From JBBSUQ01 sp038234235 (GTDB taxonomy: Bacteria > Bacteroidota > Bacteroidia > Flavobacteriales_D > Crocinitomicaceae), in NCBI GenBank assembly GCA_038234235.1, contig JBBSUQ010000063.1, positions 1 through 16,829 of the forward strand: a stretch of DNA of 16,829 bases, given 5' to 3'. The position numbers and the translations under genes are program-made. Below are positions 7,261 to 15,161 of the stretch, in pieces. Under the pieces are notes generated by a model. It searched no databases. It saw only the letters and a program-made list of their open reading frames with translations, and was not told the origin of the DNA. Position 1 is the stretch's first letter. Every line of letters starts with the position of its first letter.

Positions 7261-7292
7261 TTGTAGGCATCATGGCATGACATGATGCCACA
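7261..7292. repeat. Intergenic palindromic repeat, copy C
   Basis: A hairpin of the same style as copies A and B but more diverged. GGCATCATG (7266-7274) pairs perfectly with CATGATGCC (7281-7289) around GCATGA, and the outer bases keep TTGTAG and CCACA. It abuts the intrinsic terminator of the main gld operon, in the gap between gldN1 and gldM2. Confidence 0.65.
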
Positions 7293-7323
7293 AAAAAAGC
7301 CCCGAGAAAAATATCTCGGGGCT
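7292..7323 (-). terminator. Intrinsic terminator of the porP-gldKLMN operon
   Basis: On the minus strand, 21 bases after the gldN1 stop codon, AGCCCCGAGA pairs with TCTCGGGGCT (plus-strand arms 7298-7307 and 7314-7323) around a 6-base loop, followed by seven T. This is the strongest canonical terminator in the window. It separates the main gld operon from gldM2, so gldM2 is most likely transcribed separately or only by read-through. Confidence 0.9.
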
Positions 7324-7344
7324 TCCAATAAAGTTATTTGAATT

Positions 7345-8349
7345 TTAGAAACTCCAAACGTCGTGTTCTATCGTTCTAATTTCTTCAGTAATTTTATTAG
7401 ACTCGTACAAAGCATCGGTTCCGTATCTATAAGTTTCAATTTTTCTGTCATAGATATTAGATTCTTTGTATTTGGTAGCATTAAATCTGCGTTTCCAGAA
7501 TAAGTCATCAAAACTCATCCATTGTGCATCATTTTGCTCATTGTACACAAAGTAGTTATTAAAAACCAATCTACAGTGTGGAAAATACAACCAAAACAAT
7601 TCTTTTAAACCAGTGACTTGCCCTTGATCATCCTTATCGTAGATAACTGGTGCAATTGCTATAATTCTAACATCCAAAACAGAACGTTCTTTATCAAAGA
7701 ACCAATCTTCTTTCATCCTGAATTGAACTATATCCTTTGCCATTACCCAAATTTTATCTCTTTCTGGATATACAAAATCAAATGAACCATCAGGATTGTA
7801 AACTATACTGTCATTACCTTCTGAATCAGGCAAAGCCGTAGTACTTTGGGCCCCAAGAGTTCCCATGTAGAAGAACAATTTATCCCTAAGTAACGAATCA
7901 GTTTCGTAAGTTCCACCTGGTACATCCGATAAAACTGGATATTTCAACTGGTCACCGTCCATAATTGTAAATTGAAAAGGATTGTATGGAGAAAAAACGG
8001 TCAAATCACCTTTCATGATATGTGTTTTTATAACCGTCCATAAACTCCAACGTGATGAATTTCTTACCCAATTTCCTTCTGAATCATAATCATCAAAAGG
8101 AAAATACATTGGGTGATTGATTTTTTCACGCATATCTATTGCTTCCCACACACGTTTACTCCAGATCACATCCGCCTCACGCACAAATTCATAAGGAATC
8201 ATACGTTTTGTCGGAATATGCTCTTGCAAATAAACCCCATCAATGATACCATCAGATGGAACATTTACTGGACCACCATCTATCTCTAATTGAGCATTTA
8301 CTGAAAATACTCCGAGAGATAATACGACACTTGCAAATAGATTTTTCAT
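7345..8349 (-). CDS. gldN: GldN, T9SS periplasmic ring protein
   Basis: GldN/PorN-family protein of 334 residues. With the lipoprotein GldK it forms the periplasmic ring beneath the outer membrane that couples the GldLM motor to the T9SS translocon and to gliding. Signal peptide residues 1-19 are MKNLFASVVLSLGVFSVNA, with Q next. Family blocks include READVIWSKRVWEAIDMREK, NHPMYFPFDDYDSEG, VFSPYNPFQF, DGDQLKYPVLSDVPGG, KEDWFFDKERSVLDVRIIA, FWLYFPHCRLVFNNY and MSFDDLFWKRRFNAT. It starts 30 bp after the gldM1 stop codon, is the last gene of the operon, and is followed by a strong terminator. Its position in the complete gldKLMN order suggests that it, not the copy at 2654-3664, is the ancestral-position gene. 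Confidence 0.96.
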   Translation of the reverse strand: MKNLFASVVLSLGVFSVNAQLEIDGGPVNVPSDGIIDGVYLQEHIPTKRMIPYEFVREADVIWSKRVWEAIDMREKINHPMYFPFDDYDSEGNWVRNSSRWSLWTVIKTHIMKGDLTVFSPYNPFQFTIMDGDQLKYPVLSDVPGGTYETDSLLRDKLFFYMGTLGAQSTTALPDSEGNDSIVYNPDGSFDFVYPERDKIWVMAKDIVQFRMKEDWFFDKERSVLDVRIIAIAPVIYDKDDQGQVTGLKELFWLYFPHCRLVFNNYFVYNEQNDAQWMSFDDLFWKRRFNATKYKESNIYDRKIETYRYGTDALYESNKITEEIRTIEHDVWSF

Positions 8350-8379
8350 ATCAATTTATTTTTAAAAACTTCTTTTTTC

Positions 8380-10134
8380 TTATTGAACCTTGTAAGTTCC
8401 CGAAATTAATCGGTTACCTCCATCTGGTCCCTTAGACTTAGCAGTAATACTAATCATACTACCTGGTCTTGCTTGTTTAATGATACTTTGAGCTTCACTA
8501 CTTAGCTGGCTTCCTGACCCTGAAATCGGTCTTGGAGCTCCTGAAACAGAAACTTCATAAGATACAACACTAAATACTGCATTCAATGGAATTTCCGGTG
8601 GATACTTAGCAAACAAACTTGTCATTGCTTTAATTGCTCCTGAACTTGCACTTTCACCTGGATTCAAGGATCCTAATTTTAACATTGGTGGAGGTAAATT
8701 CGATACTCTAAATTTAAATGCACCTAAAGAAACTGTTTTACCCGTTGTAGAGTTAAAACCAGAAACTGAAATTGTACATTCTTTACCTGCTCCTGGTCTT
8801 CCAATATATCCACTTCCAGATTTCGCAAGTGTAACATTAGAACCAGTAACCTTTGTTTGCTCATAACCAGAAGCAACTGCTTCAACTTTATTGTCATAAC
8901 CTCTGTACAACATATTCATCTCTGGTAAAGAAACATTCCCCATTGGTTTCATAACTTTAATAGTTTTAGACCAAGGCAACGTTTTTGGAATACCTGATTT
9001 GTTTTTAATTGTAATTTCACCTGACATATTCATTTCTGCACCACCTGCTTTAGTTTTGATGTAACCTTTACCATCTTTCACCTCTGTAACGTTTTGTCCG
9101 CCATAAGTTACAGTTGGTTGCTTATCTGAATCATAAGCGGCCATCAATACCTCTACAACTATGTCATCATTTGCATTTACCAATTCAGGTCCATACGCCA
9201 ATGCCATAATTTTGTTGAAAGAATATTCACCACCACCAACTCTACTTCTAATTAAAGCAACAGCATCAGCTCTTGCAGTAAGTATTTCTTTTTGCATTGA
9301 TGACAAAGATGCCAAAGCTGCAACTGATGGAGAGTGGTCAAATGTTTTACCTATCCAATGAACTCCTGGAATCTCATGCACAGTTGAATACTTTTGTTTT
9401 GTCAATGAACCATAGATTTTTTTAATCGCTTCTTGATCATCCGGACTAACATTACTTTTCTTAATAGCTTCATCAATCTTTTTGTTCAATTCAGTAAAAT
9501 CTTTAAATTCATTGATTTCAGGTGCATTGAAAAAGAACTTTTTCTGACCTGCTTCAGTAATTACAGAAGAGGCAATAAGTTCAGTCAATTCTTTACGGTA
9601 AGCATTGTAACTGTTCCATAATTTAAGACCTTCACCTTTTGGATTTTTAATATCCTCACCAATCATAAGGTGCATTGGCTCGTCATATTTATCTTTACCA
9701 TCAACATGTTCTAAGTGCATACGAATTGGTTTCAATCCATCTTCGTTGTTCTTTTTATTCAAGTTAAAGACGATATGTCCTTCACCAACGGACTTAACAT
9801 CCTCCTTACAATCTTCAAGAATTTTTAGCTTTAATTTATCGATAAGTTTAATTCTATCACCGGTCATTTCATCTATTTTATCAACAGCTGCTAAAAGTTT
9901 TGTTGCTTTTGCGGCCACATCTGCTTGAGATCTGTCTTGGGCAACTTCTTTAAGATTCGCTAATTTTTCTTGTCCACGTACGTATTCATTTTCGTTTGCA
10001 ATTTGAATATTTTCTTCAATTGCTACGAAAGCGTCTAATATGGATTTTGATACGTTTAATGCCAGAAGTGCTGTGAGTACAAGGTACATCATACTAATCA
10101 TCTTCTGTCTAGGGGTTTCTTTTCCTCCTGCCAT
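8380..10134 (-). CDS. gldM: GldM, T9SS motor protein
   Basis: GldM/PorM-family protein of 584 residues. It has a short cytoplasmic N terminus (MAGGKETPRQKM, with the conserved Arg9), a single transmembrane helix (about 13-32), and a long periplasmic chain predicted, from known PorM/GldM structures, to fold into four domains as an elongated dimer. It inserts into a GldL pentamer and transmits proton-driven rotation to the GldK/GldN ring. Conserved blocks include HEIPGVHWIGKTFDH, MQKEILTARADA and YSFNKIMALAYGPE. It is somewhat longer than the roughly 515 residues usual for F. johnsoniae GldM or PorM. The gap after gldL is 53 bp and before gldN 30 bp, consistent with one transcript. A diverged paralogue lies at 5416-7161. 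Confidence 0.96.
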   Translation of the reverse strand: MAGGKETPRQKMISMMYLVLTALLALNVSKSILDAFVAIEENIQIANENEYVRGQEKLANLKEVAQDRSQADVAAKATKLLAAVDKIDEMTGDRIKLIDKLKLKILEDCKEDVKSVGEGHIVFNLNKKNNEDGLKPIRMHLEHVDGKDKYDEPMHLMIGEDIKNPKGEGLKLWNSYNAYRKELTELIASSVITEAGQKKFFFNAPEINEFKDFTELNKKIDEAIKKSNVSPDDQEAIKKIYGSLTKQKYSTVHEIPGVHWIGKTFDHSPSVAALASLSSMQKEILTARADAVALIRSRVGGGEYSFNKIMALAYGPELVNANDDIVVEVLMAAYDSDKQPTVTYGGQNVTEVKDGKGYIKTKAGGAEMNMSGEITIKNKSGIPKTLPWSKTIKVMKPMGNVSLPEMNMLYRGYDNKVEAVASGYEQTKVTGSNVTLAKSGSGYIGRPGAGKECTISVSGFNSTTGKTVSLGAFKFRVSNLPPPMLKLGSLNPGESASSGAIKAMTSLFAKYPPEIPLNAVFSVVSYEVSVSGAPRPISGSGSQLSSEAQSIIKQARPGSMISITAKSKGPDGGNRLISGTYKVQ

Positions 10135-10187
10135 GATTTTCTAAATATTTCTAATTTTTAAAATATGTTTTTTCGGTAAAAAAGATC

Positions 10188-11009
10188 TTATCCTTGTGCC
10201 GGACGACTAATTGTCATTGCTTTCAACATGTTACCATAAACATTGTTTAGGTCTGTCAAATTCTTAGACAATTGCGCCATATTCTCTTTGTAGATTGCTG
10301 TATCTTTAGCTGAATCAGAAAGATTTTGCATCATTGCAGTTACCTGTCCTTGGAATTTCTCAGTAGCTTCTAAGTGTGCAGAAGATCCTTTTAATTGTAA
10401 TTCATATACGTTATTCAATGCGCTCAAGTTTTTAGAAACTTTTTGCATTTGCTCTCCGAATGATTCACCTTCTTTAGTAGCAGAAGTCATTCCTGAAATA
10501 GAAACTGAAGCTCTTTCATAAGCGTCAGACAATGTAGAAACTTTATCAGAAGCTTCTTTCAACGAAGAAACATAAGAATCAGTTGCAGCTGCAGCGGAAG
10601 TAACTCCTTTTAATTGTGCAGCATTCTCACCTAAAGCTCTCATTCCGTCACCAAGGCGCTCCAACAATTCGCCATCGATTTTTGCTTCTTCCAACATTTT
10701 ATCTAAATGTTCTGTGATGCCAGTTCCACCTTTTCCTCCTTTAGCAACAGGAAGTGCATCGTGATCTAATTCATCTGAATGACCTAAAGCCAATTCTGGA
10801 TAAACCAATTCCCAATTTGGATCTTCATGTATCGGTTCAAATGCAGAGAAGATAAATATTAACGCTTCAGTTGACAATCCGATAATTAGCATAAGACTCG
10901 CAAAAGGCCAATGCTGAATTTTAAATAAGGCACCCATAATTACAATTGCCGCACCGAAACCGTATAGTTTCGCCATAAATTTTTTCCATCCTTTACTTCC
11001 TGGTTTCAT
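10188..11009 (-). CDS. gldL: GldL, T9SS motor channel subunit
   Basis: GldL/PorL-family inner-membrane protein of 273 residues. Two transmembrane helices (about 13-30 and 36-56) flank the short KIQHWPF turn. The second carries an acidic residue, Glu48 in STEALIFIFSAFEP. This corresponds to the Glu49 of Flavobacterium johnsoniae GldL implicated in proton use. The remaining 200 residues are cytoplasmic, rich in Ala, Ser and Leu, and coiled-coil-like, with a KEN/AQLSKNLTDLNNVYG motif near the C terminus and a related NLSALNNVYELQL segment earlier that may be an internal repeat. It lies between gldK (65 bp gap) and gldM (53 bp gap). It is the only gldL in the window, so it would have to serve both GldM proteins unless another copy exists elsewhere. 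Confidence 0.96.
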   Translation of the reverse strand: MKPGSKGWKKFMAKLYGFGAAIVIMGALFKIQHWPFASLMLIIGLSTEALIFIFSAFEPIHEDPNWELVYPELALGHSDELDHDALPVAKGGKGGTGITEHLDKMLEEAKIDGELLERLGDGMRALGENAAQLKGVTSAAAATDSYVSSLKEASDKVSTLSDAYERASVSISGMTSATKEGESFGEQMQKVSKNLSALNNVYELQLKGSSAHLEATEKFQGQVTAMMQNLSDSAKDTAIYKENMAQLSKNLTDLNNVYGNMLKAMTISRPAQG

Positions 11010-11074
11010 AGTTTTACTTTGTTTTTTGATTAAAAAATAATATAGTTTTTGATTTGTTTGTTTGTTGAGAAATA

Positions 11075-12622
11075 TTAGTTCAAATTAATATCGCCTCTAA
11101 CTTCTTCACTGCCTTCTTTTCCGAAATCTCTACCACCTCTACCTAAGTGAGTTTGCACGTCTCTAAATCCAACATAAGATTTTGCTGTATCTTGGTATTC
11201 ATAAGTACGAGTACCACTTTGAAGGTAATAACCTATGTCTTTCCAAGAACCACCTCGAATAACTTTTCTTTTCATTGATGGTGGATCCCAATCCATTGCA
11301 TCGTATCTGTATTCTGTGTTTAAGTCATGAGAGAATTCATACATAGATTCATCGTAAGCAGTTTCACACCACTCTGCAACATTTCCTGCCATACAATATA
11401 ATCCCCAACCATTTGGATTGTAAGAGAATACTTTTACAGTATGGAAACCTCCGTCCTCAAAATATCTACCACGCATTGGTTTAAAGTTACCTAAGAAACA
11501 ACCAGCATCGTTACGAATGTAAGGGCCACCCCAAGGATAAGCAGATAAATCTAAATCTCCACGAGATCCTCTTTCCCATTCAGCCTCTGTTGGTAATCTA
11601 AAATCATTTACGAAAATATCTCCCATAGAAATCAACCAGTTATTTAACAATTGTGATCTCCAAATTGAGAATGCACGAACTTGTTGCCAAGTAACCCCTA
11701 CTACAGGATAATTGTCATAAGCTGGATGCCAGAAATACATATTTGTCATTGGATCATGGAATGAATACGTAAAATCACGAACCCAACATAAAGTGTCTGG
11801 ATAAACAGATATTCTTTCATCAATGATAAATCTTTGTCTGTTGTCATGACCACGAATAGCATTATTCTGTCCTTTTTTGTTGAACCAACCTAAATCAGCT
11901 TCTTGTCCGTCTGGCTCTTCAGTAAAAGGATGAATAGAAGATGGATCCAATTCACGATGACCGTCAACCTGTACGTTTCCTTGGTTGTCATAACCATTGT
12001 TATAAACATTTACACGACCTCTTTTCGCTGCCTCACGAACATCCAACCACATATAAGAATATATGAAAAGGTTGGTGTTAAAATTCTTTCTCTTATAGAA
12101 TCTTTGTTCTGCAGGATAATACATTTCATTTAAGAAAGGCAATAACTCTGCATCACTATAATCTAATCTCTGATCCCAATTCAAAGAGAACAGTTCACGA
12201 TTAATATCTCTATCTGAAGGTTCAAACGGAACAACTTCTAACGCACCTTCATCAAAATATTCATCTTGATAATTAATGTAGTCAGCAGCAGCTTCATCAT
12301 CTTCTAACCCGAAATAAACTTTATCTCTAGCAATTGAGTCGCGCACCCAGTCAACAAATTGGCGGTACTCATTATTGGAGATTTCAGTTTGATCCATGTA
12401 CAATGCCTGAATCGATACTACTTTCGCATTCGTTTGATGCAAGAATGGAACATCTTGATCATTCGCACCCATGGTGTACGAACCCGCAGGAATGTATATC
12501 ATTCCAATAGGGATTTCTGGTGAATAGATTGGTCTATTTAAAGTACCAGTCAAATGTCCGCTTCTCGAACTACACGAGGCTAACACAACACCAACAAAAA
12601 CAATTAACAACAGTCTTTTCAT
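11075..12622 (-). CDS. gldK: GldK, T9SS ring lipoprotein
   Basis: GldK/PorK-family outer-membrane lipoprotein of 515 residues that forms the periplasmic ring with GldN. The start at 12622 is chosen over the ATG at 12640 because it gives a standard lipoprotein signal, MKRLLLIVFVGVVLASC, with the lipobox LASC and acylated Cys17. The body has the formylglycine-generating-enzyme / sulfatase-modifying fold: MIYIPAGSYTMGAN near residue 41, MDQTEISNNEYRQF, then YPVVGVTWQQ, RLPTEAEWERGSRGD (342-356), GLYCMAGNVAEWC (407-419), RGGSW (456-460) and VGFRDV (484-489). In GldK this fold is structural and not known to be catalytic. A long insertion (about 100-290) separates the two halves of the fold. It lies 119 bp after the PorP-like gene. 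Confidence 0.95.
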   Translation of the reverse strand: MKRLLLIVFVGVVLASCSSRSGHLTGTLNRPIYSPEIPIGMIYIPAGSYTMGANDQDVPFLHQTNAKVVSIQALYMDQTEISNNEYRQFVDWVRDSIARDKVYFGLEDDEAAADYINYQDEYFDEGALEVVPFEPSDRDINRELFSLNWDQRLDYSDAELLPFLNEMYYPAEQRFYKRKNFNTNLFIYSYMWLDVREAAKRGRVNVYNNGYDNQGNVQVDGHRELDPSSIHPFTEEPDGQEADLGWFNKKGQNNAIRGHDNRQRFIIDERISVYPDTLCWVRDFTYSFHDPMTNMYFWHPAYDNYPVVGVTWQQVRAFSIWRSQLLNNWLISMGDIFVNDFRLPTEAEWERGSRGDLDLSAYPWGGPYIRNDAGCFLGNFKPMRGRYFEDGGFHTVKVFSYNPNGWGLYCMAGNVAEWCETAYDESMYEFSHDLNTEYRYDAMDWDPPSMKRKVIRGGSWKDIGYYLQSGTRTYEYQDTAKSYVGFRDVQTHLGRGGRDFGKEGSEEVRGDINLN

Positions 12623-12741
12623 TCTACCTAGTTTTAACACTTATTCCGGATACCAATTTTTAACTTATCTACAGGATCAATATTCTTGAGTATAACGGAG
12701 TATTATATAATTTGGTTACAAATATTATAAAAAAATATAAA

Positions 12742-13716
12742 TTATAGCCACCTTGGGTGCTTAGATTTTACCACCGGAATTGGTGGCAAGTAATAACAGT
12801 ACTTTAAAAATATCTCATGAGAACCTTTGGATATGCTTGATAACTTGTTCAATGTATAATCATAAGAGTATCCAATTATTGCACTTCCAGTTGGCCGTGT
12901 GGCACTACCTAACTGCATCATATAACCGCCCATTATTGCAACAGCATCTGATGTTCTATACGTTAGCCCACCATAAAGCATGTTGTCATAAATATATCTA
13001 GCATTGATATCAGCAGATATTTTAACAGCATCGTGTCTTACAATCGTCTGTGCATCAATATCGTCTCCGTTACCTAAACCTAATTTATAGCCTCCCATAA
13101 AGTAATAGTGACGGGCCGTCTGGTAAGTTTGATTTACATCGACTCCACCAACAGTTCCAATACTATTTAATCTTGGAGCAGATAAGTGCGTTGAAGATAA
13201 ACCTGCATAAAAAGGAATTGCATATCCTTTAAAGTATAAACCAAAGTTCAAATCTAAATTGGTTGCTGCAAAACCTGAAGGTAACAATAAGTCATTTTGT
13301 GTTACTGGCGGAACCCATGTAGGATTCATACCAAAATTGATAATTCCTATACCAACTCCAGCGCCTAAAGTACCAACGCTTCCAAAAGGAATATGGTGAG
13401 AATAATTTAGCAATAAATTGTTTTGGCGCGAAAAACCAATTGCATCATGGGTGAATGTCAAACCAACGCCTGCACTTACCCATCTTTCAAGGTTTGCTTC
13501 AATATTTAATACTGCAGAGTTGGGTGCTCCATTAATTTTATCCCATTGATTACGGTATGCAAGATTAGCACAAATACCATCGTCGATTCCCGTTTCACCC
13601 GGATTAAACATCATCTTATTGTACATAAAATGCGTCAACAACATATCCTGTTGAGCGTACATAACACCCGTAAAACCAAATAAAAACGTCGAAAAAATAA
13701 GTAAACTTTTCTTCAT
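12742..13716 (-). CDS. PorP/SprF-family T9SS outer-membrane protein
   Basis: A protein of 324 residues of the PorP/SprF family. A signal peptide spans residues 1-21 (MKKSLLIFSTFLFGFTGVMYA). The diagnostic start of the mature chain follows: QQDMLLTHFMYNKMMFNPGETGIDD, where YN..MFNPG..G is the family hallmark. LAYRNQWDKINGAP comes next, and then alternating hydrophobic strands typical of a 14-strand-type outer-membrane barrel. SprF supports secretion of the adhesin SprB in F. johnsoniae; PorP is required for T9SS function in Porphyromonas gingivalis and is encoded just before porKLMN there. The same position here, immediately upstream of gldK, favours the PorP-like role in the core apparatus. 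The family is often multi-copy, so I give no firm symbol. Confidence 0.9.
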   Translation of the reverse strand: MKKSLLIFSTFLFGFTGVMYAQQDMLLTHFMYNKMMFNPGETGIDDGICANLAYRNQWDKINGAPNSAVLNIEANLERWVSAGVGLTFTHDAIGFSRQNNLLLNYSHHIPFGSVGTLGAGVGIGIINFGMNPTWVPPVTQNDLLLPSGFAATNLDLNFGLYFKGYAIPFYAGLSSTHLSAPRLNSIGTVGGVDVNQTYQTARHYYFMGGYKLGLGNGDDIDAQTIVRHDAVKISADINARYIYDNMLYGGLTYRTSDAVAIMGGYMMQLGSATRPTGSAIIGYSYDYTLNKLSSISKGSHEIFLKYCYYLPPIPVVKSKHPRWL

Positions 13717-13885
13717 AAACTCTTAAACTATTTGTATAAAAATGATGGTAATATCTTATTAAAACATTACCAATTGGCGACTAAAGTAATGAAAAATCTG
13801 ATTAAATAAAAAAAAATGAATAAAAATGTTAACAAATTTTTAATACAGTTTATTTTTTGAGCTTTTAGTGAAGATATTTAAGATG

Positions 13886-15058
13886 CTACACGCTAAGTTT
13901 TTGAAATGTTTTCCACCATAAATCGGGCAATTCATTTTTCATAGCTAAATCATAGTCGCTGTGGTTGCATGGAACTAGGTAATGTCTTTCGTATTTATTG
14001 CCTTTTTCCATTGGATAAGGAACCTCCATCCACCATCTTTCAGATTTATGACTTTTATAAAAAACAACCTCATCTTTCACATCTTCGAGATGCACTGTAA
14101 ATTTGATGTAATCTTTTTTACTTCCAATCGGAAAATCGCCTACTCTTTGAGCGTATCCATCGAAAAAATACCAGCAGACCTCTGCTAATAAACTGGCAAA
14201 TATATTTTCGCTTTCTTCTTGTTTATTTTCTGGATCATAAATTTCAAACATACCAAAAGAGCTAAGTTTATCGCTCATTCCAGCATATTTGGCTATTTGG
14301 CACAATTGATCGGCATATAAACCATTTGGCGAATTATGAGGTGCGGGATAATCTGAATACCTTACCACGTTCATATCTAAACTCAATAAATCGGCATTTC
14401 TGAGATGTGGTTCAGCATGACGAAGGTCTTTATTAAATTCACCCAAACGAACGGTGTCAAAATACAATTTCTCAAATAAATCCATTTCTTTGGCAGGCAT
14501 ATAAGGCGCCTGACAGGCAATTACAGAATGATTGAACAAATAACACGGACGTTCTAAGAGCATTTTTGAAATAAAGCCTTCACTATTCAACCTGTCATCG
14601 GGATTTCCAAGATTGAGTCCTCTGTCAATGCAACAAAGATTTACGGTCTGTTCCAATTTTTCATAAGCTTTGTACATGGCGTATGTTAAATCTTGGGAGC
14701 CACCTATAACTATTGGTAAAATTTGTTTTTTAATTAATTCTGCTGATGCGTTTGCAACTGCGAAATAGGTATCTTCTGTTTTATTTCCCGGCATGATGGT
14801 GCCTAAGTCGTATATTTCAAATTTCCAATTGTCTTGTGTATGCAATTGATCCAAACAAAATCTAAATTTTTTGTAATCATTTGCGACATTTCCTGTATAA
14901 CTGTTTCGATATTCAGGTACGGTAAAAATTGCTATTCCTTTTTTATTTAATTCCGGAAAATTATCTTGAGTATGTTTAATAATCTTTGAACCTAGCGATT
15001 GTTCTCTGAATTCAGAAAAAATATCTGTCGGCTTAAAATACAGTGAAATATCTTTCAT
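13886..15058 (-). CDS. Arginase-fold (ureohydrolase-like) protein, metal site degenerate
   Basis: A 390-residue protein of the arginase/agmatinase/formimidoylglutamase superfamily; related Bacteroidota proteins are usually annotated formimidoylglutamase. The fold signatures are in place: LPIVIGGSQDLTYA (114-127), NLCCIDRGLNLG (140-151), LLSLDMNVVRYSDYPAP (224-240) and the late FEIYDPE (271-277). The metal-binding residues are mostly gone, however. The usual GG-x-H reads GGSQ, the DAHxD motif reads DRGLN, and SxDxDxxDP reads SLDMNVVRY. Hydrolysis of a guanidino- or formimino-compound by a binuclear manganese site therefore looks unlikely. A C-terminal extension (about 310-390) with many Trp and Tyr residues has no counterpart in standard arginases that I recognise. 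It lies between topA and the porP-gld operon, with 103 and 169 bp gaps and no clear terminator or promoter. Its role, including any connection with gliding or secretion, is unknown. Confidence 0.8.
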   Translation of the reverse strand: MKDISLYFKPTDIFSEFREQSLGSKIIKHTQDNFPELNKKGIAIFTVPEYRNSYTGNVANDYKKFRFCLDQLHTQDNWKFEIYDLGTIMPGNKTEDTYFAVANASAELIKKQILPIVIGGSQDLTYAMYKAYEKLEQTVNLCCIDRGLNLGNPDDRLNSEGFISKMLLERPCYLFNHSVIACQAPYMPAKEMDLFEKLYFDTVRLGEFNKDLRHAEPHLRNADLLSLDMNVVRYSDYPAPHNSPNGLYADQLCQIAKYAGMSDKLSSFGMFEIYDPENKQEESENIFASLLAEVCWYFFDGYAQRVGDFPIGSKKDYIKFTVHLEDVKDEVVFYKSHKSERWWMEVPYPMEKGNKYERHYLVPCNHSDYDLAMKNELPDLWWKTFQKLSV

Positions 15059-15161
15059 AATTGCCCATTACTTGAATGAACAGTAAAATTACGAATTTCT
15101 GAAAGCCCTAAAATCTTAAAGTACGAGCATTATACAACAAACAAAGTTGATAACTCCGTTT

